Shown here in pieces: positions 6,412 to 13,736 of a DNA stretch of 15,058 nt. How positions within the stretch are numbered: the stretch's first letter is position 1; each line of letters starts with the position of its first letter. This DNA is from Lachnospiraceae bacterium (lineage in GTDB: Bacteria; Bacillota; Clostridia; Lachnospirales; Lachnospiraceae), in contig CAADYR010000144.1 of NCBI GenBank assembly GCA_900753305.1, positions 1 to 15,058 of the forward strand. Direction: 5' to 3'. The notes beneath the pieces were generated by a model, which was not told where the DNA came from, ran no database searches, and worked only from the letters and a program-made list of their open reading frames with translations. Made by a program: the position numbers and the translations under genes.

Positions 6412-6450
6412 AAAACCGATTGAAAATTACTGAAAGGCATGGTGATTAAC

Positions 6451-6885
6451 ATGAAATTAAAAGAATTACAGGACGCTATGATTGCGGCTATGAAAGCAAA
6501 GGATAAATTCAGAAAGGATGCTATCGCAGCTTTAGTATCTGCCGTTAAGAAAAAGGGCATTGATGCAGGCTGTCGTGAGGATATTCCTGACGAGATGGCT
6601 AATGAAGCTATCTTAAAGGAGATCAAATCCGTAAAAGAGCAGATTGATACCTGCCCGGCTGAAAGAACAGACCTTCTGGATGAATATAACAGGCGTTATG
6701 AAATCATGAGTGAATTTGCACCCAAGATGTTATCAGCAGAAGAAGTAGCTGCTATCCTTCAGGAAAAGTTCGCTGATGTCCTTGCTACCAAGAATAAGGG
6801 ACAGATCATGAAGGCCGTTATGGGCGAATTAAAAGGCAAAGCTGATGGCAAAGTCATCAATCAGGTTGTTGCTGATTTAACGAAA
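6451..6885 (+). CDS. GatB/YqeY domain protein
   Basis: Helical protein of 145 residues from the YqeY family, which resembles the tail domain of GatB, the tRNA-dependent amidotransferase subunit that binds tRNA. The stand-alone role is unproven; binding of tRNA is inferred from the fold. The sequence shows the family pattern: LQDAMIAAMKAKDKFRKDAI at the N-terminus, an ILKEIKSVKEQI helix, a SAEEVAAILQEKF helix, and the end pattern GQIMKAVMGELKGKADGKVINQVVADL, which is conserved in the family. Length matches the usual 145-150. ATG 6451 is chosen because GGTGAT lies 4 bases ahead and the N-terminus then fits the family; an in-frame ATG at 6439 directly follows AAAGG and is a less likely start. 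It is a single-gene unit. Confidence 0.93.
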
Positions 6886-6903
6886 TAAATATCATATGCT
6901 ATT

Positions 6904-6932
6904 AAAAAGGGACGGTTATTCCGCCCCCTTTT
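6904..6932 (+). terminator. Terminator after the YqeY-like gene
   Basis: AAAAAGGGACGG and CCGCCCCCTTTT flank a five-base TTATT loop, forming a stem with one imperfect position and ending in T. It lies 18 bases past the stop and may also serve the convergent remnant. Confidence 0.7.
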
Positions 6933-6935
6933 CCT

Positions 6936-7127
6936 TTATATATGATACTGCTCTATTACACATTGATGCTGTTTGCCAAATCTTCTCGGTCTGCTATTGC
7001 AAATGAATTTATCCGTAGTGTCCATCACACTGTTGGTATATTCTAACAGTCCGGTTTTATCAACATATATTTTGGAATTTAATACGTCTTGAAATGCGCC
7101 GTTATTCGGATTCACAAATCGTCCCAT
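6936..7127 (-). pseudogene. Truncated AAA-ATPase-like/DUF1703 protein remnant
   Basis: The minus-strand ORF has a good start (GAAGGGAGAACATATC then ATG) and opens with MGRFVNPNNGAFQDVLNS, then IYVDKTGLLEYTNSV and FICNSRPRRFGK. This is the N-terminus of the large AAA-ATPase-like family that carries a C-terminal PD-(D/E)XK-type (DUF1703) domain and is usually over 500 residues. Right after RRFGK, where the family continues with Ser and the rest of its nucleotide-binding loop, the sequence turns into 11 unrelated residues and a stop. All the rest is absent from the window. These genes occur in many copies in Clostridia and Bacteroidetes and degrade often. A 63-residue product has no complete domain, so a deletion remnant is the natural reading. 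Confidence 0.82.
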
Positions 7128-7193
7128 GATATGTTCTCCCTTCGAAATCTATATCTATATCTTATCATTGGAACATTCTAATCGCAAGTCAGA

Positions 7194-7667
7194 CTACAAC
7201 TGTTCCTTCGCCTCACGTACATATTTCAATGCATTGGTTCTGTTTGCTGCCTTTTCTTCTTCTGTGACCTGGCGGATAACTTTTGCCGGATTGCCAAAAG
7301 CCAGACTTCCATCCGGTATATTGGTATTCTGTGTTACAAGTGCGCCTGCACCGATTATGCAGTTTTTTCCAATAACTGCGCCATTTAAAATAATAGCACC
7401 CATCCCGATTAAGGAGTTATCCCCTATCGTGCATCCATGAACTACTGCACTGTGACCTATGGTTACTCCATTGCCGATTGTGACCGGGTGCGTATTCTCC
7501 GTGTGTACAACTACATTGTCCTGAACATTTGTATCATCTCCAATCGTTATAGAGTTGGAATCTCCACGAATGGTAGCGTGATACCATACACTTACATCTT
7601 TTCCCAGCTTCACATTGCCCTTAACAATAGCTCCTTCTGCTATATATTGCTCTTTGGGTGTATTCAT
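7194..7667 (-). CDS. Gamma-carbonic anhydrase family protein (left-handed beta-helix)
   Basis: Protein of 157 residues made of hexapeptide repeats (for example AIVKGN, VTIGNG, CTIGDN, AVIGKN) that fold as a left-handed beta-helix and assemble as a trimer. The three zinc ligands of gamma-carbonic anhydrase are all present: His 55 in NVVVH, and His 72 and His 77 in GHSAVVH. The supporting residues Arg 34 and Asp 36 (RGD) and Gln 49 are present too. Close relatives are the YrdA/PaaY group, in which carbonic anhydrase activity is real in some members and weak or thioesterase-like in others. The acidic loop of Cam that carries proton-shuttle residues is absent, as in YrdA. It is cytoplasmic. It lies 33 bases after the GNAT gene on the same strand, and GAGG sits 11 bases before the ATG. 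Confidence 0.93.
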   Translation of the reverse strand: MNTPKEQYIAEGAIVKGNVKLGKDVSVWYHATIRGDSNSITIGDDTNVQDNVVVHTENTHPVTIGNGVTIGHSAVVHGCTIGDNSLIGMGAIILNGAVIGKNCIIGAGALVTQNTNIPDGSLAFGNPAKVIRQVTEEEKAANRTNALKYVREAKEQL

Positions 7668-7700
7668 ATGCTTATCAACCTCTTTCTATATATGACTAGA

Positions 7701-8174
7701 TTATAATGTATGATAGTAGGGACAGATATCCTCATAATGTCCGTCTTTCATGCGGAATCCTCCGGGGATTACGCCCAACTGGATAAAGCCAAGCCTTTCA
7801 TATAAATGTCTGGCATGGATATTCGATGCGACGAATGCATTGAACTGTAGAATCCGAAAGCCATGTGCCTTTCCCTGTATCAGGCAGTCAGATACAAGTT
7901 TCTCACCAATGTGCAATCCTCTCGAATCTCTGCTGACTGCATAACTGGCATTGCAGATATGTCCACATCTGCCTATGTTATTAGGATGCAGAATATAAAG
8001 TCCATATATCTTGCCTGTATCTGCATCTTCTGCCACTGCATTATAAGTCTGTGCTGTGAAGAACTCTGCTCCTGTCTTTTCATTCAGATACTCTTCCTGT
8101 GGAAAAGCCACACCATCCTCTACTACTTCATTCCAGATTCTATTCATTTCAATCCTGGTCCTTTCCTTTTTCAT
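7701..8174 (-). CDS. GNAT family N-acetyltransferase
   Basis: Acetyl-CoA dependent acetyltransferase, substrate unknown. The acetyl-CoA motif reads SRGLHIGEKLVSDCL (a variant of the R/QxxGxG/A loop), preceded by the strand CNASYAVS, and motif B reads NIHARHLYERLGF. The N-terminus is short for the family: the usual first strand and the residues leading to the RIWNEVVEDG helix appear to be missing. The start is uncertain. ATG 8174 has no ribosome site and lies only about 12 bases from the likely transcription start. The tenth codon (ATG 8147) has AGGA five bases ahead and would give 148 residues. Either way the first beta-strand is absent or remodelled, so activity is not assured. It is first in an operon with the gamma-carbonic-anhydrase gene. 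Confidence 0.88.
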   Translation of the reverse strand: MKKERTRIEMNRIWNEVVEDGVAFPQEEYLNEKTGAEFFTAQTYNAVAEDADTGKIYGLYILHPNNIGRCGHICNASYAVSRDSRGLHIGEKLVSDCLIQGKAHGFRILQFNAFVASNIHARHLYERLGFIQLGVIPGGFRMKDGHYEDICPYYHTL

Positions 8175-8192
8175 TAGAACATACCAACATAA

Positions 8193-8222
8193 AGTATATA
8201 CTTATAAGTTATCTGATGCCAA
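8193..8222 (-). promoter_or_regulatory. Promoter of the GNAT operon
   Basis: On the minus strand TTGGCA (8217-8222), an 18-base spacer and TATACT (8193-8198). It lies between the galactanase terminator and the GNAT gene. Confidence 0.6.
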
Positions 8223-8245
8223 TATAAATTTTCATTATGACACGT

Positions 8246-8273
8246 AAAAAGGCAGCTACATGCGCTGCCTTTT
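8246..8273 (-). terminator. Terminator of the galactanase gene
   Basis: Perfect 10-base stem AAAAGGCAGC (8247-8256) with GCTGCCTTTT (8264-8273) and a seven-base loop, followed on the minus strand by T residues. It starts 17 bases after the galactanase stop. Confidence 0.92.
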
Positions 8274-8289
8274 CTCTGTCTGAACATAA

Positions 8290-10344
8290 TTAATCAGATA
8301 TTTTATTTAATGTGAAATCATCCACAGTACCCCAACTGCTGACATTACACTTCATACGAACACCAATTGTCAGTGTACCATCTGTGACCTGAATCTCAGG
8401 AATAGTCGGATTCTTCCAGTCATTATAAGTTGTTACCATAAAAGATTCTGTCTGTTCACCATCACTGGTAACTGCATACAATTCCATTTCTGCATCTGCT
8501 GACATATCCCCGCCCTGTGCAAAGACTGATAATCTGTAGGTTCCTGCCTCCAGATCTGTGAACTCCTGTTCAATAGAGAATTCCATATCTGAATCTCCTG
8601 ACCAGAAGTGGAATGCAATATCACCTGTATGGGCATCATCTGTCTTGTTCTGGTAGTCTGTAGGATTGCTGTCGCCTTCGTATGTAACCTTCCACATGGA
8701 TGTATCTGCATCTTCGAAACTTGGATTCTGTACCAGATTCTTCAATATTACCTTCACATGACAAGTTACAGTGAATCCACCATCAACGGAACCTGTAATA
8801 TCATATTCACCATCCACGTTAGGATCGACCGCTGCAACCTGTGCCTCATCCCAGGTTACGTCTGCCTGTGTGTTAGCTGCATGATTGTTATAGATCACAT
8901 CTACCTGCTCAGGAAGTTCAATCGCACTGCCTGCATTGCAGGTTACAGATACGTCAGATACATAATCAACTGCCAAAGGCACATCATGTCCATCTTTTAA
9001 GTACTTAAATACATTTAAAGATGGTAATGGGCGTCCTGTAAAGTCAAACATTGCCTGATTATCCCAGGAGCATCCACCATAATATAAACCTGCGTCATCA
9101 GGATCGTAGTCAGAAGCATAACTGCTTGCCCAGCCACTGCCATATTTTTCCCAGATAGGAGAATTATCAGCCGTTGCAGGTCCTACCGGAATCCATGTAC
9201 CTTCCCAATAGAATACACCTTCCAGTCCGGCTTCATTAGCTGCTGCACATACATCACGCACCATAGTTGCCTGACTCTGTACTGTTGCCGGATAACCTTT
9301 TACAATATCATCCGTACCTACCAGACTGTTGCCTGAACCATCACCATCTTCTGAGGTGTAGCAATAAGAAGTCTCTGCGATCATAACCTTCTTATTATAA
9401 GTCTTCTGAATATACCTGGAAATTCTCTGCATATTGTCGAAGCTGCCATCCCAGAAAGGATAATAGGATAATCCCATGATATCATAATCTACATCATTGT
9501 TCTGTAAATTAGATGCCAGACTGTCGATTTCTCCATTGCTTTCAATATTGGTATAATGGATCACTACCTGAATGTCTTTATTATAAGTATCTGCTATTTC
9601 ACGGACAGCCTTGGTTCCGGACTTAAGAAGCTGTGTTACATTAGGCAGATAATACTCACCAGCCATACCATTGTTGATTTCATTACCAACCTGTACCATC
9701 TCAACATCTACACCCTCATCAAAAAGCTGTGTCAGACTGTCTTTGGTATAATCGTACAAAGCATCACACTTCTCGTCAATTTCCATGCCTTCCCATGCCT
9801 TAGGAGCATGCTGTCTCTTTGGATCAGCCCAGAAGTCAGAATAATGGAAATCAATACATACTTTCATGCCATATTTTGTAGCACGTTTACCCAGTTCAAT
9901 CGCTGTTGGCAGATCATTATTACCACCGCCATAGCCATTGCCATTCTCATCATACGGATCATTCCATACTCTTAAACGAATATAATTGACGCCTGCTTCT
10001 GATAATGTCTGGAACACATCCTGTTCTTCACCATCGAAGTTATAATATTTTACTCCGCTGTTTTCAAGTGCTAATACAGCAGAAGCATCCATCCCACGAA
10101 TAAAATCATCAGAGATTCCCTCAATGGGTTCTACATAGATATCTGTTACATCTGCAACAGGATTTGCCTCTGTCGTTTCCTGCGTTGTCTCTACCTGTGT
10201 TGTTTCTGTTACTTCCTGAGCTTCTGTAGTTACTTCTGTCTCTGCTACAGCTTCCTCACTGCTGTTTCCACACCCCACTAACGTTGTGGAGCAAAGGCTG
10301 ACACTAATACATAATGCCAGAAATTGCTTTTGAAGTCGTTTCAT
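8290..10344 (-). CDS. Arabinogalactan endo-beta-1,4-galactanase (GH53), modular lipoprotein
   Basis: Cell-surface enzyme of 684 residues that cleaves beta-1,4-galactan, the side chain of pectin rhamnogalacturonan I. Residues 1-25 are a lipoprotein signal (basic start, hydrophobic core, lipobox LVGC, Cys 25). Residues 29-66 are a Thr/Glu-rich linker. The GH53 barrel spans about 77-450, with RGMDASAV at 83, YIRLRVWNDP at 121, IDFHYSDFWADP at 164, acid/base Glu 222 in QVGNEIN and nucleophile Glu 324 in MIAETSY. Residues about 460-533 form a bacterial Ig-like domain (Big_4 type). Residues 536-684 form a beta-sandwich starting NLVQNPSFED, most like a galactan-binding CBM61 or a CBM4/9 type module; the exact family is not certain. 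GGGAGG lies nine bases before the ATG. A LacI-type operator sits in the promoter, so induction by galactan products is likely. No transporter or beta-galactosidase is next to it. Confidence 0.95.
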   Translation of the reverse strand: MKRLQKQFLALCISVSLCSTTLVGCGNSSEEAVAETEVTTEAQEVTETTQVETTQETTEANPVADVTDIYVEPIEGISDDFIRGMDASAVLALENSGVKYYNFDGEEQDVFQTLSEAGVNYIRLRVWNDPYDENGNGYGGGNNDLPTAIELGKRATKYGMKVCIDFHYSDFWADPKRQHAPKAWEGMEIDEKCDALYDYTKDSLTQLFDEGVDVEMVQVGNEINNGMAGEYYLPNVTQLLKSGTKAVREIADTYNKDIQVVIHYTNIESNGEIDSLASNLQNNDVDYDIMGLSYYPFWDGSFDNMQRISRYIQKTYNKKVMIAETSYCYTSEDGDGSGNSLVGTDDIVKGYPATVQSQATMVRDVCAAANEAGLEGVFYWEGTWIPVGPATADNSPIWEKYGSGWASSYASDYDPDDAGLYYGGCSWDNQAMFDFTGRPLPSLNVFKYLKDGHDVPLAVDYVSDVSVTCNAGSAIELPEQVDVIYNNHAANTQADVTWDEAQVAAVDPNVDGEYDITGSVDGGFTVTCHVKVILKNLVQNPSFEDADTSMWKVTYEGDSNPTDYQNKTDDAHTGDIAFHFWSGDSDMEFSIEQEFTDLEAGTYRLSVFAQGGDMSADAEMELYAVTSDGEQTESFMVTTYNDWKNPTIPEIQVTDGTLTIGVRMKCNVSSWGTVDDFTLNKISD

Positions 10345-10371
10345 AATCGTAGTCCTCCCAAATAGATCTAC

Positions 10372-10389
10372 TGCGCAACCGTTTGCGCA
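10372..10389. promoter_or_regulatory. LacI-family type operator at the galactanase promoter
   Basis: TGCGCAA, four central bases, TTGCGCA: perfect 7-base inverted arms around a CG-containing centre, the usual form of LacI/GalR-family operators. It begins five bases downstream of the -10 box, covering the transcription start, as expected of a repressor site. The regulator is not in the window. Confidence 0.8.
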
Positions 10390-10393
10390 ACTT

Positions 10394-10399
10394 ATTATA
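10394..10399 (-). promoter_or_regulatory. -10 box of the galactanase gene
   Basis: Exact TATAAT on the minus strand. The -35 position (10417-10422, GGAATT) is poor, so the promoter may need an activator or be intrinsically weak. Confidence 0.6.
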
Positions 10400-10452
10400 T
10401 TGATATTCTAAATCAAAATTCCCTGCGTTCCTATAACTGTTTCATGCATATT

Positions 10453-10469
10453 TGATACATTTTGTATCA
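10453..10469. promoter_or_regulatory. Second palindrome upstream of the galactanase promoter
   Basis: TGATACA, TTT, TGTATCA: a perfect 7-base inverted repeat about 55 bases upstream of the -10 box and unlike the LacI-type site. The position suits an activator. It could also serve the divergent tspO gene, 165 bases away. The rest of 10345-10633 is A/T-rich, and no clear tspO promoter was found in it. Confidence 0.4.
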
Positions 10470-10633
10470 TATTCGGGAATTGTATTTTCCATTAGGCTAG
10501 AATAAAATCCTACAATTTTGCATATTACTATGATAATTAGATATTTGTGAAATTAACTATTCCATTCTTTATATACGTTTCACTGATGCCTAATTGCAAT
10601 AATAGTAAATATGTAAAAAGGTAAGGTATTCTT

Positions 10634-11098
10634 ATGAGAATCCAATGGAAAACTCTATTCGTCTGCATATTGATTCCACTTGCGATCGGCGGTCTGTCAG
10701 CCTTTGTGACAAGAAGCGGTATGGAAGCTTTTGCCCAGGTAAACAAGCCTGCTCTGGCACCGCCCGACTGGCTTTTCCCCATCGTATGGACTATATTATA
10801 TGTACTAATGGGTATCGCATCTTATCTGGTCTACACTTCTAATCTGCCAGGTCGTACTGCGCTGATTGTATATGCCATACAATTAATCTTTAACTTTATG
10901 TGGTCCATCTTCTTTTTCAATATGCAATGGTATTTGTTTGCATTTTTCTGGCTGATTCTATTATGGCTACTGATTCTGTATACGATCAGATTATTCTATC
11001 AGATATCCAGACCAGCCGGCTATCTGATGATTCCTTACCTATTGTGGGTCACATTCGCAGGTTACCTTAACTATGCCATTTATCTGATGAATCCATAA
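10634..11098 (+). CDS. tspO: TspO/MBR family membrane protein
   Basis: Tryptophan-rich sensory protein of 154 residues, a five-helix membrane protein that binds porphyrins and related ligands. Bacterial members are linked to tetrapyrrole handling and stress, but the physiological role is not settled. Family blocks are visible: KPALAPPDWLFPIVWTILYV near 38-57 (the PPxWxFPxVW motif), GIASYLVY, the NFMWSIFFF helix near 86-94, and WVTFAGYLNYAIYLMN at the end. Five hydrophobic helices can be counted, and the length is normal. AAGGTAAGG lies seven bases before the ATG. It is a single gene, and its stop codon lies inside the end of the convergent HAD gene. Confidence 0.95.
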   Translation: MRIQWKTLFVCILIPLAIGGLSAFVTRSGMEAFAQVNKPALAPPDWLFPIVWTILYVLMGIASYLVYTSNLPGRTALIVYAIQLIFNFMWSIFFFNMQWYLFAFFWLILLWLLILYTIRLFYQISRPAGYLMIPYLLWVTFAGYLNYAIYLMNP

Positions 11099-11907
11099 TT
11101 TTGTAATACTTCCCTGCATCCATCATGATCATTATCACTTACTATCACATCAGCCAATGCCTTAACATGTTCATTTGCATTTTTCATTGCTACTGCTAAT
11201 CCGGCTTTTTTCATAGCTGCAATATCATTGTCAGCATCTCCTACCACAATAGTCTGTGACAATGGTATGTTAAGGTATTGACACAATTTCTCCAGACCAT
11301 TTCCTTTATCCGTTCCCTGAGCGGATATTTCCAGTGAAGTGGTTTCCGCATCTACAAGTTCTACGTTCAGTTGCTCTGCCAGAATTTTTTGTCTGGTTTG
11401 ATTCCTTGCTTCCGAAGAAGTATGGTACAGATTGAGTTTCGGAATACGAAAGGGCGCAGCCAGATACTGCCCGATTATATCTTCCCACTGATCAGTCACC
11501 CTCTCATACATGTCTTTGTATGCTTCCATATGATACTTATACATATCAGGCACTTTATCCATCTGAACAATAGACTCTTTATTCAGAAAATGGATCATCA
11601 CATCCTCTGATTCTACTAACTTCAAAATTTTTTTCACAGTATCTATATCCAGAGTGCTACTGTAAATATCTCTGTCAGCTACTCTGTCACAGACCAGTCC
11701 GCCACTGACAGAATTGATATATCTGACTTCTGGCAAAAGCTCCATATATTCCGTTAATTCAGCCATACACCGACCTGTATTCAATACAATGGTAGCTCCC
11801 CGTTCGGCAGCCAGCCTGACCGCCTGCTGCGTTGCCCTTGAAATATGTTTATGACTGTCCAATAATGTTCCATCCATATCAAATGCTACTAAACGATACT
11901 GTCCCAC
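11080..11907 (-). CDS. Cof-type HAD-IIB family phosphatase
   Basis: Cytoplasmic sugar- or nucleotide-phosphate phosphatase of 275 residues; substrate not predictable. All HAD motifs are present: DMDGTLLD with nucleophile Asp 10 and Asp 12, Thr 44 in NTGR, Lys 201 in DKGNGL, and GDADNDIAAM with Asp 224 and Asp 228. The C2B cap lies between about residues 80 and 195. The start is GTG at 11907, supported by AGAGGA seven bases upstream; this ribosome site lies inside the last codons of the upstream alkylation-repair gene, whose stop is five bases away. That spacing implies translational coupling and one operon. The 3' end overlaps tspO by 19 bases tail to tail, with no terminator between them. 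Confidence 0.95.
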   Translation of the reverse strand: MGQYRLVAFDMDGTLLDSHKHISRATQQAVRLAAERGATIVLNTGRCMAELTEYMELLPEVRYINSVSGGLVCDRVADRDIYSSTLDIDTVKKILKLVESEDVMIHFLNKESIVQMDKVPDMYKYHMEAYKDMYERVTDQWEDIIGQYLAAPFRIPKLNLYHTSSEARNQTRQKILAEQLNVELVDAETTSLEISAQGTDKGNGLEKLCQYLNIPLSQTIVVGDADNDIAAMKKAGLAVAMKNANEHVKALADVIVSDNDHDGCREVLQNYGFIR

Positions 11908-11911
11908 TTCA

Positions 11912-12589
11912 TTATCCTCTCAAACTCTTCAAATATACCTTTTGTTCAGTAGTGATCCGGTAACTCTCTACCGCCTTTTGAATCGTTTTGCGATGTACCC
12001 AGTCCGGTAATTTTCTTTTTTCCAGATAAGGTATCGTTGCATTCCACTGTTTTGCCAGTGCGGTCGCCAAATACCAGGCAACCATCATATTTACATAGTA
12101 TTCATCTGACTGAATCTGAGCTGCCCACTCCAGATATTCTTCGTTAAAATCTTCATCCAGATATAAGCGCATCAGCATACCAACTCCATAACGTATCGTA
12201 TAAGTATGCTCTGAAGCAATCCACTGTCGAATCTGTGGTAAAAGTTCATCCCTGTGTTTGCCAAAACATGCCGGTTCCGCGAAATCACAAGTTGCCCAGT
12301 TATCTATATATGGTAAGAAACGATTTATCTCCTCCAGGCATTTCTCATAATCCTTTATCTGTGTAATAAGCATCATATGAAGATTATTTTCTTCATAATA
12401 CTGATGCGGAAGTTCATTGAGAAATTCCTGTACTTTATCCGATTTTGCAAACTGTTTTGCGAATTTGCGCAAAATTGGAACCCTGATTCCTATTACATTC
12501 TCTTTGTCTATATTGGGTATTAATTTACTGTGGAAATCACGATATTTTAAGTCCCGCAGTGCAAATAACTGCTCCTGTACTTCTTTCAT
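11912..12589 (-). CDS. AlkD-like DNA alkylation repair protein (HEAT-repeat fold)
   Basis: Protein of 225 residues from the DNA alkylation repair family, which in AlkD is a HEAT-repeat glycosylase that removes bulky alkylated bases such as 3- and 7-alkylpurines. Landmarks are YRDFHSKLIPNI near 16-27, IGIRVPILRKFAK near 33-45, YIDNWATCDFAEP with Trp 98 and Asp 102 matching the AlkD Trp/Asp pair, IRYGVGMLMRLYLDE with Arg 133, and VNMMVAWYLATALAK with Trp 172. The motif positions fit an active enzyme, although this subfamily is distant from characterised AlkD. ATG 12589 is chosen because GGGAG lies seven bases ahead; a TTG at 12610 would overlap the upstream gene. It is 14 bases downstream of the GGDEF gene and five bases ahead of the HAD gene, so the three probably form one transcript. 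Confidence 0.9.
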   Translation of the reverse strand: MKEVQEQLFALRDLKYRDFHSKLIPNIDKENVIGIRVPILRKFAKQFAKSDKVQEFLNELPHQYYEENNLHMMLITQIKDYEKCLEEINRFLPYIDNWATCDFAEPACFGKHRDELLPQIRQWIASEHTYTIRYGVGMLMRLYLDEDFNEEYLEWAAQIQSDEYYVNMMVAWYLATALAKQWNATIPYLEKRKLPDWVHRKTIQKAVESYRITTEQKVYLKSLRG

Positions 12590-12603
12590 GCTAATTCTCC
12601 CGT

Positions 12604-13641
12604 TTAACAATAAACATCTCTGTTTCTTTTCTCTTTAGCCTGATATAACTTCTCGTCTGCCAAACTGTACAAAGCTGAGATCTCCATCCCCTTTTCATAT
12701 GATGCAACGCCACTGCTAAAGGTAAAATCCCTGCCCTTTTTCTCCTGAGAATACTCTCTATAATCTGTGTGAATTTTCTGCAAAATGCCCTGGATCTCTT
12801 CTATTGGAGCCTGGGGAAAAATTATCATAAACTCTTCGCCGCCAAACCTGCTCACAATGCCTTTATCTTTAATCTGTTCCTGCATAATCTGGCTGAATTT
12901 GAGCAATACCTCATCACCAAATAGATGACCATAACAGTCATTTATCTTTTTAAAGAAGTCCAAATCCATCAATACTGCATGAAAATTCTCTATTCCATTG
13001 GCAATCAACTGTTCAAGGTATCGGTTCAGATATCGTCTGTTATAAAGTCCTGTCAAAGTATCATGATCTGCAAGCACTTTCATCTGCTCACTAAGAATCT
13101 TCAACTCCTTTTCCTGCTTCTCCTGTTGAATTTTCAGCAAAATCGTAATCATGTACACACAGATAAATACAATCGTAAAGGAACAAATAACAGACTGAAA
13201 CATTTCCTGATCCGTAACCTGCTCAATATCAGGTGGATAAAAATGCACCGTCAATATGACTATCATATCACATATAAAAGCCACCAATGCAAACACCCAT
13301 GCATGAATTGCAGGAATAAACGTAGCAATACTTACAATACTCAGTACCATATAAACAATCGTTCCATGCTGATAAATATAATAAAGTACCGGAAACTCCA
13401 CAAAGGTCATCAACATAACGATAAAATAGCATGCTCTTTTGGGATGCCTGGCAAAAATTCCTACCAGGCTGCTGACTATAATAAGCAATGCACATATTCC
13501 ACAGAAAAACGTTGGCATACCAAAACCATAAATGCAGGCATTTCCGATAAATCCTGCCAGATTCCCCACACATGCTCCCATTGCAAGTACATAAAACTGA
13601 CGTATATTAACATCAATCGTTGTATCAAATAACCGATTCAT
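12604..13641 (-). CDS. Membrane diguanylate cyclase (GGDEF domain)
   Basis: Protein of 345 residues. The N-terminal half holds about six hydrophobic segments with short loops and no known sensor domain. A charged helix (KIQQEKQEKELKILSEQMKV) leads into a GGDEF domain from about residue 190. The domain is canonical: DHDTLTGLYNRR, metal-binding MDLDFFKKIND, active-site GGEEF at 267-271, and the late ADEKLYQAK. It should make cyclic-di-GMP from GTP at the membrane. The RxxD inhibitory site expected just before GGEEF is replaced by IKDK, so product inhibition is probably absent. The start is set at ATG 13641. The ATG at 13695 has no ribosome site and overlaps a TATAAT box, so it would precede the transcript. 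AlkD-like and HAD genes follow closely. Confidence 0.93.
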   Translation of the reverse strand: MNRLFDTTIDVNIRQFYVLAMGACVGNLAGFIGNACIYGFGMPTFFCGICALLIIVSSLVGIFARHPKRACYFIVMLMTFVEFPVLYYIYQHGTIVYMVLSIVSIATFIPAIHAWVFALVAFICDMIVILTVHFYPPDIEQVTDQEMFQSVICSFTIVFICVYMITILLKIQQEKQEKELKILSEQMKVLADHDTLTGLYNRRYLNRYLEQLIANGIENFHAVLMDLDFFKKINDCYGHLFGDEVLLKFSQIMQEQIKDKGIVSRFGGEEFMIIFPQAPIEEIQGILQKIHTDYREYSQEKKGRDFTFSSGVASYEKGMEISALYSLADEKLYQAKEKRNRDVYC

Positions 13642-13693
13642 GTCTTCACCATTCCCTATTTTAATATAAAGTCCATATAAGAACTCATTCATC

Positions 13694-13699
13694 ATTATA
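13694..13699 (-). promoter_or_regulatory. -10 box ahead of the GGDEF operon
   Basis: Exact TATAAT, 52 bases before the chosen ATG. The -35 region (TTTTCT at 17 bases) is weak. Read-through from the MFS gene is also possible, since no terminator separates them. Confidence 0.4.
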
Positions 13700-13736
13700 A
13701 ATCATATGTTAATAAAAGAAAACTGCATTGAAAAAT

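Noticed and set aside
6309..6626. Minus-strand ORF of 105 codons
   Set aside because: Antisense to the start of the YqeY-like gene; no ribosome site.
9556..9975. Plus-strand ORF of 139 codons
   Set aside because: Antisense to the galactanase catalytic domain.
12925..13632. Plus-strand ORF of 235 codons
   Set aside because: Antisense to the GGDEF gene; long only because of low stop density in that frame, with Cys/His/Asn-rich nonsense composition.
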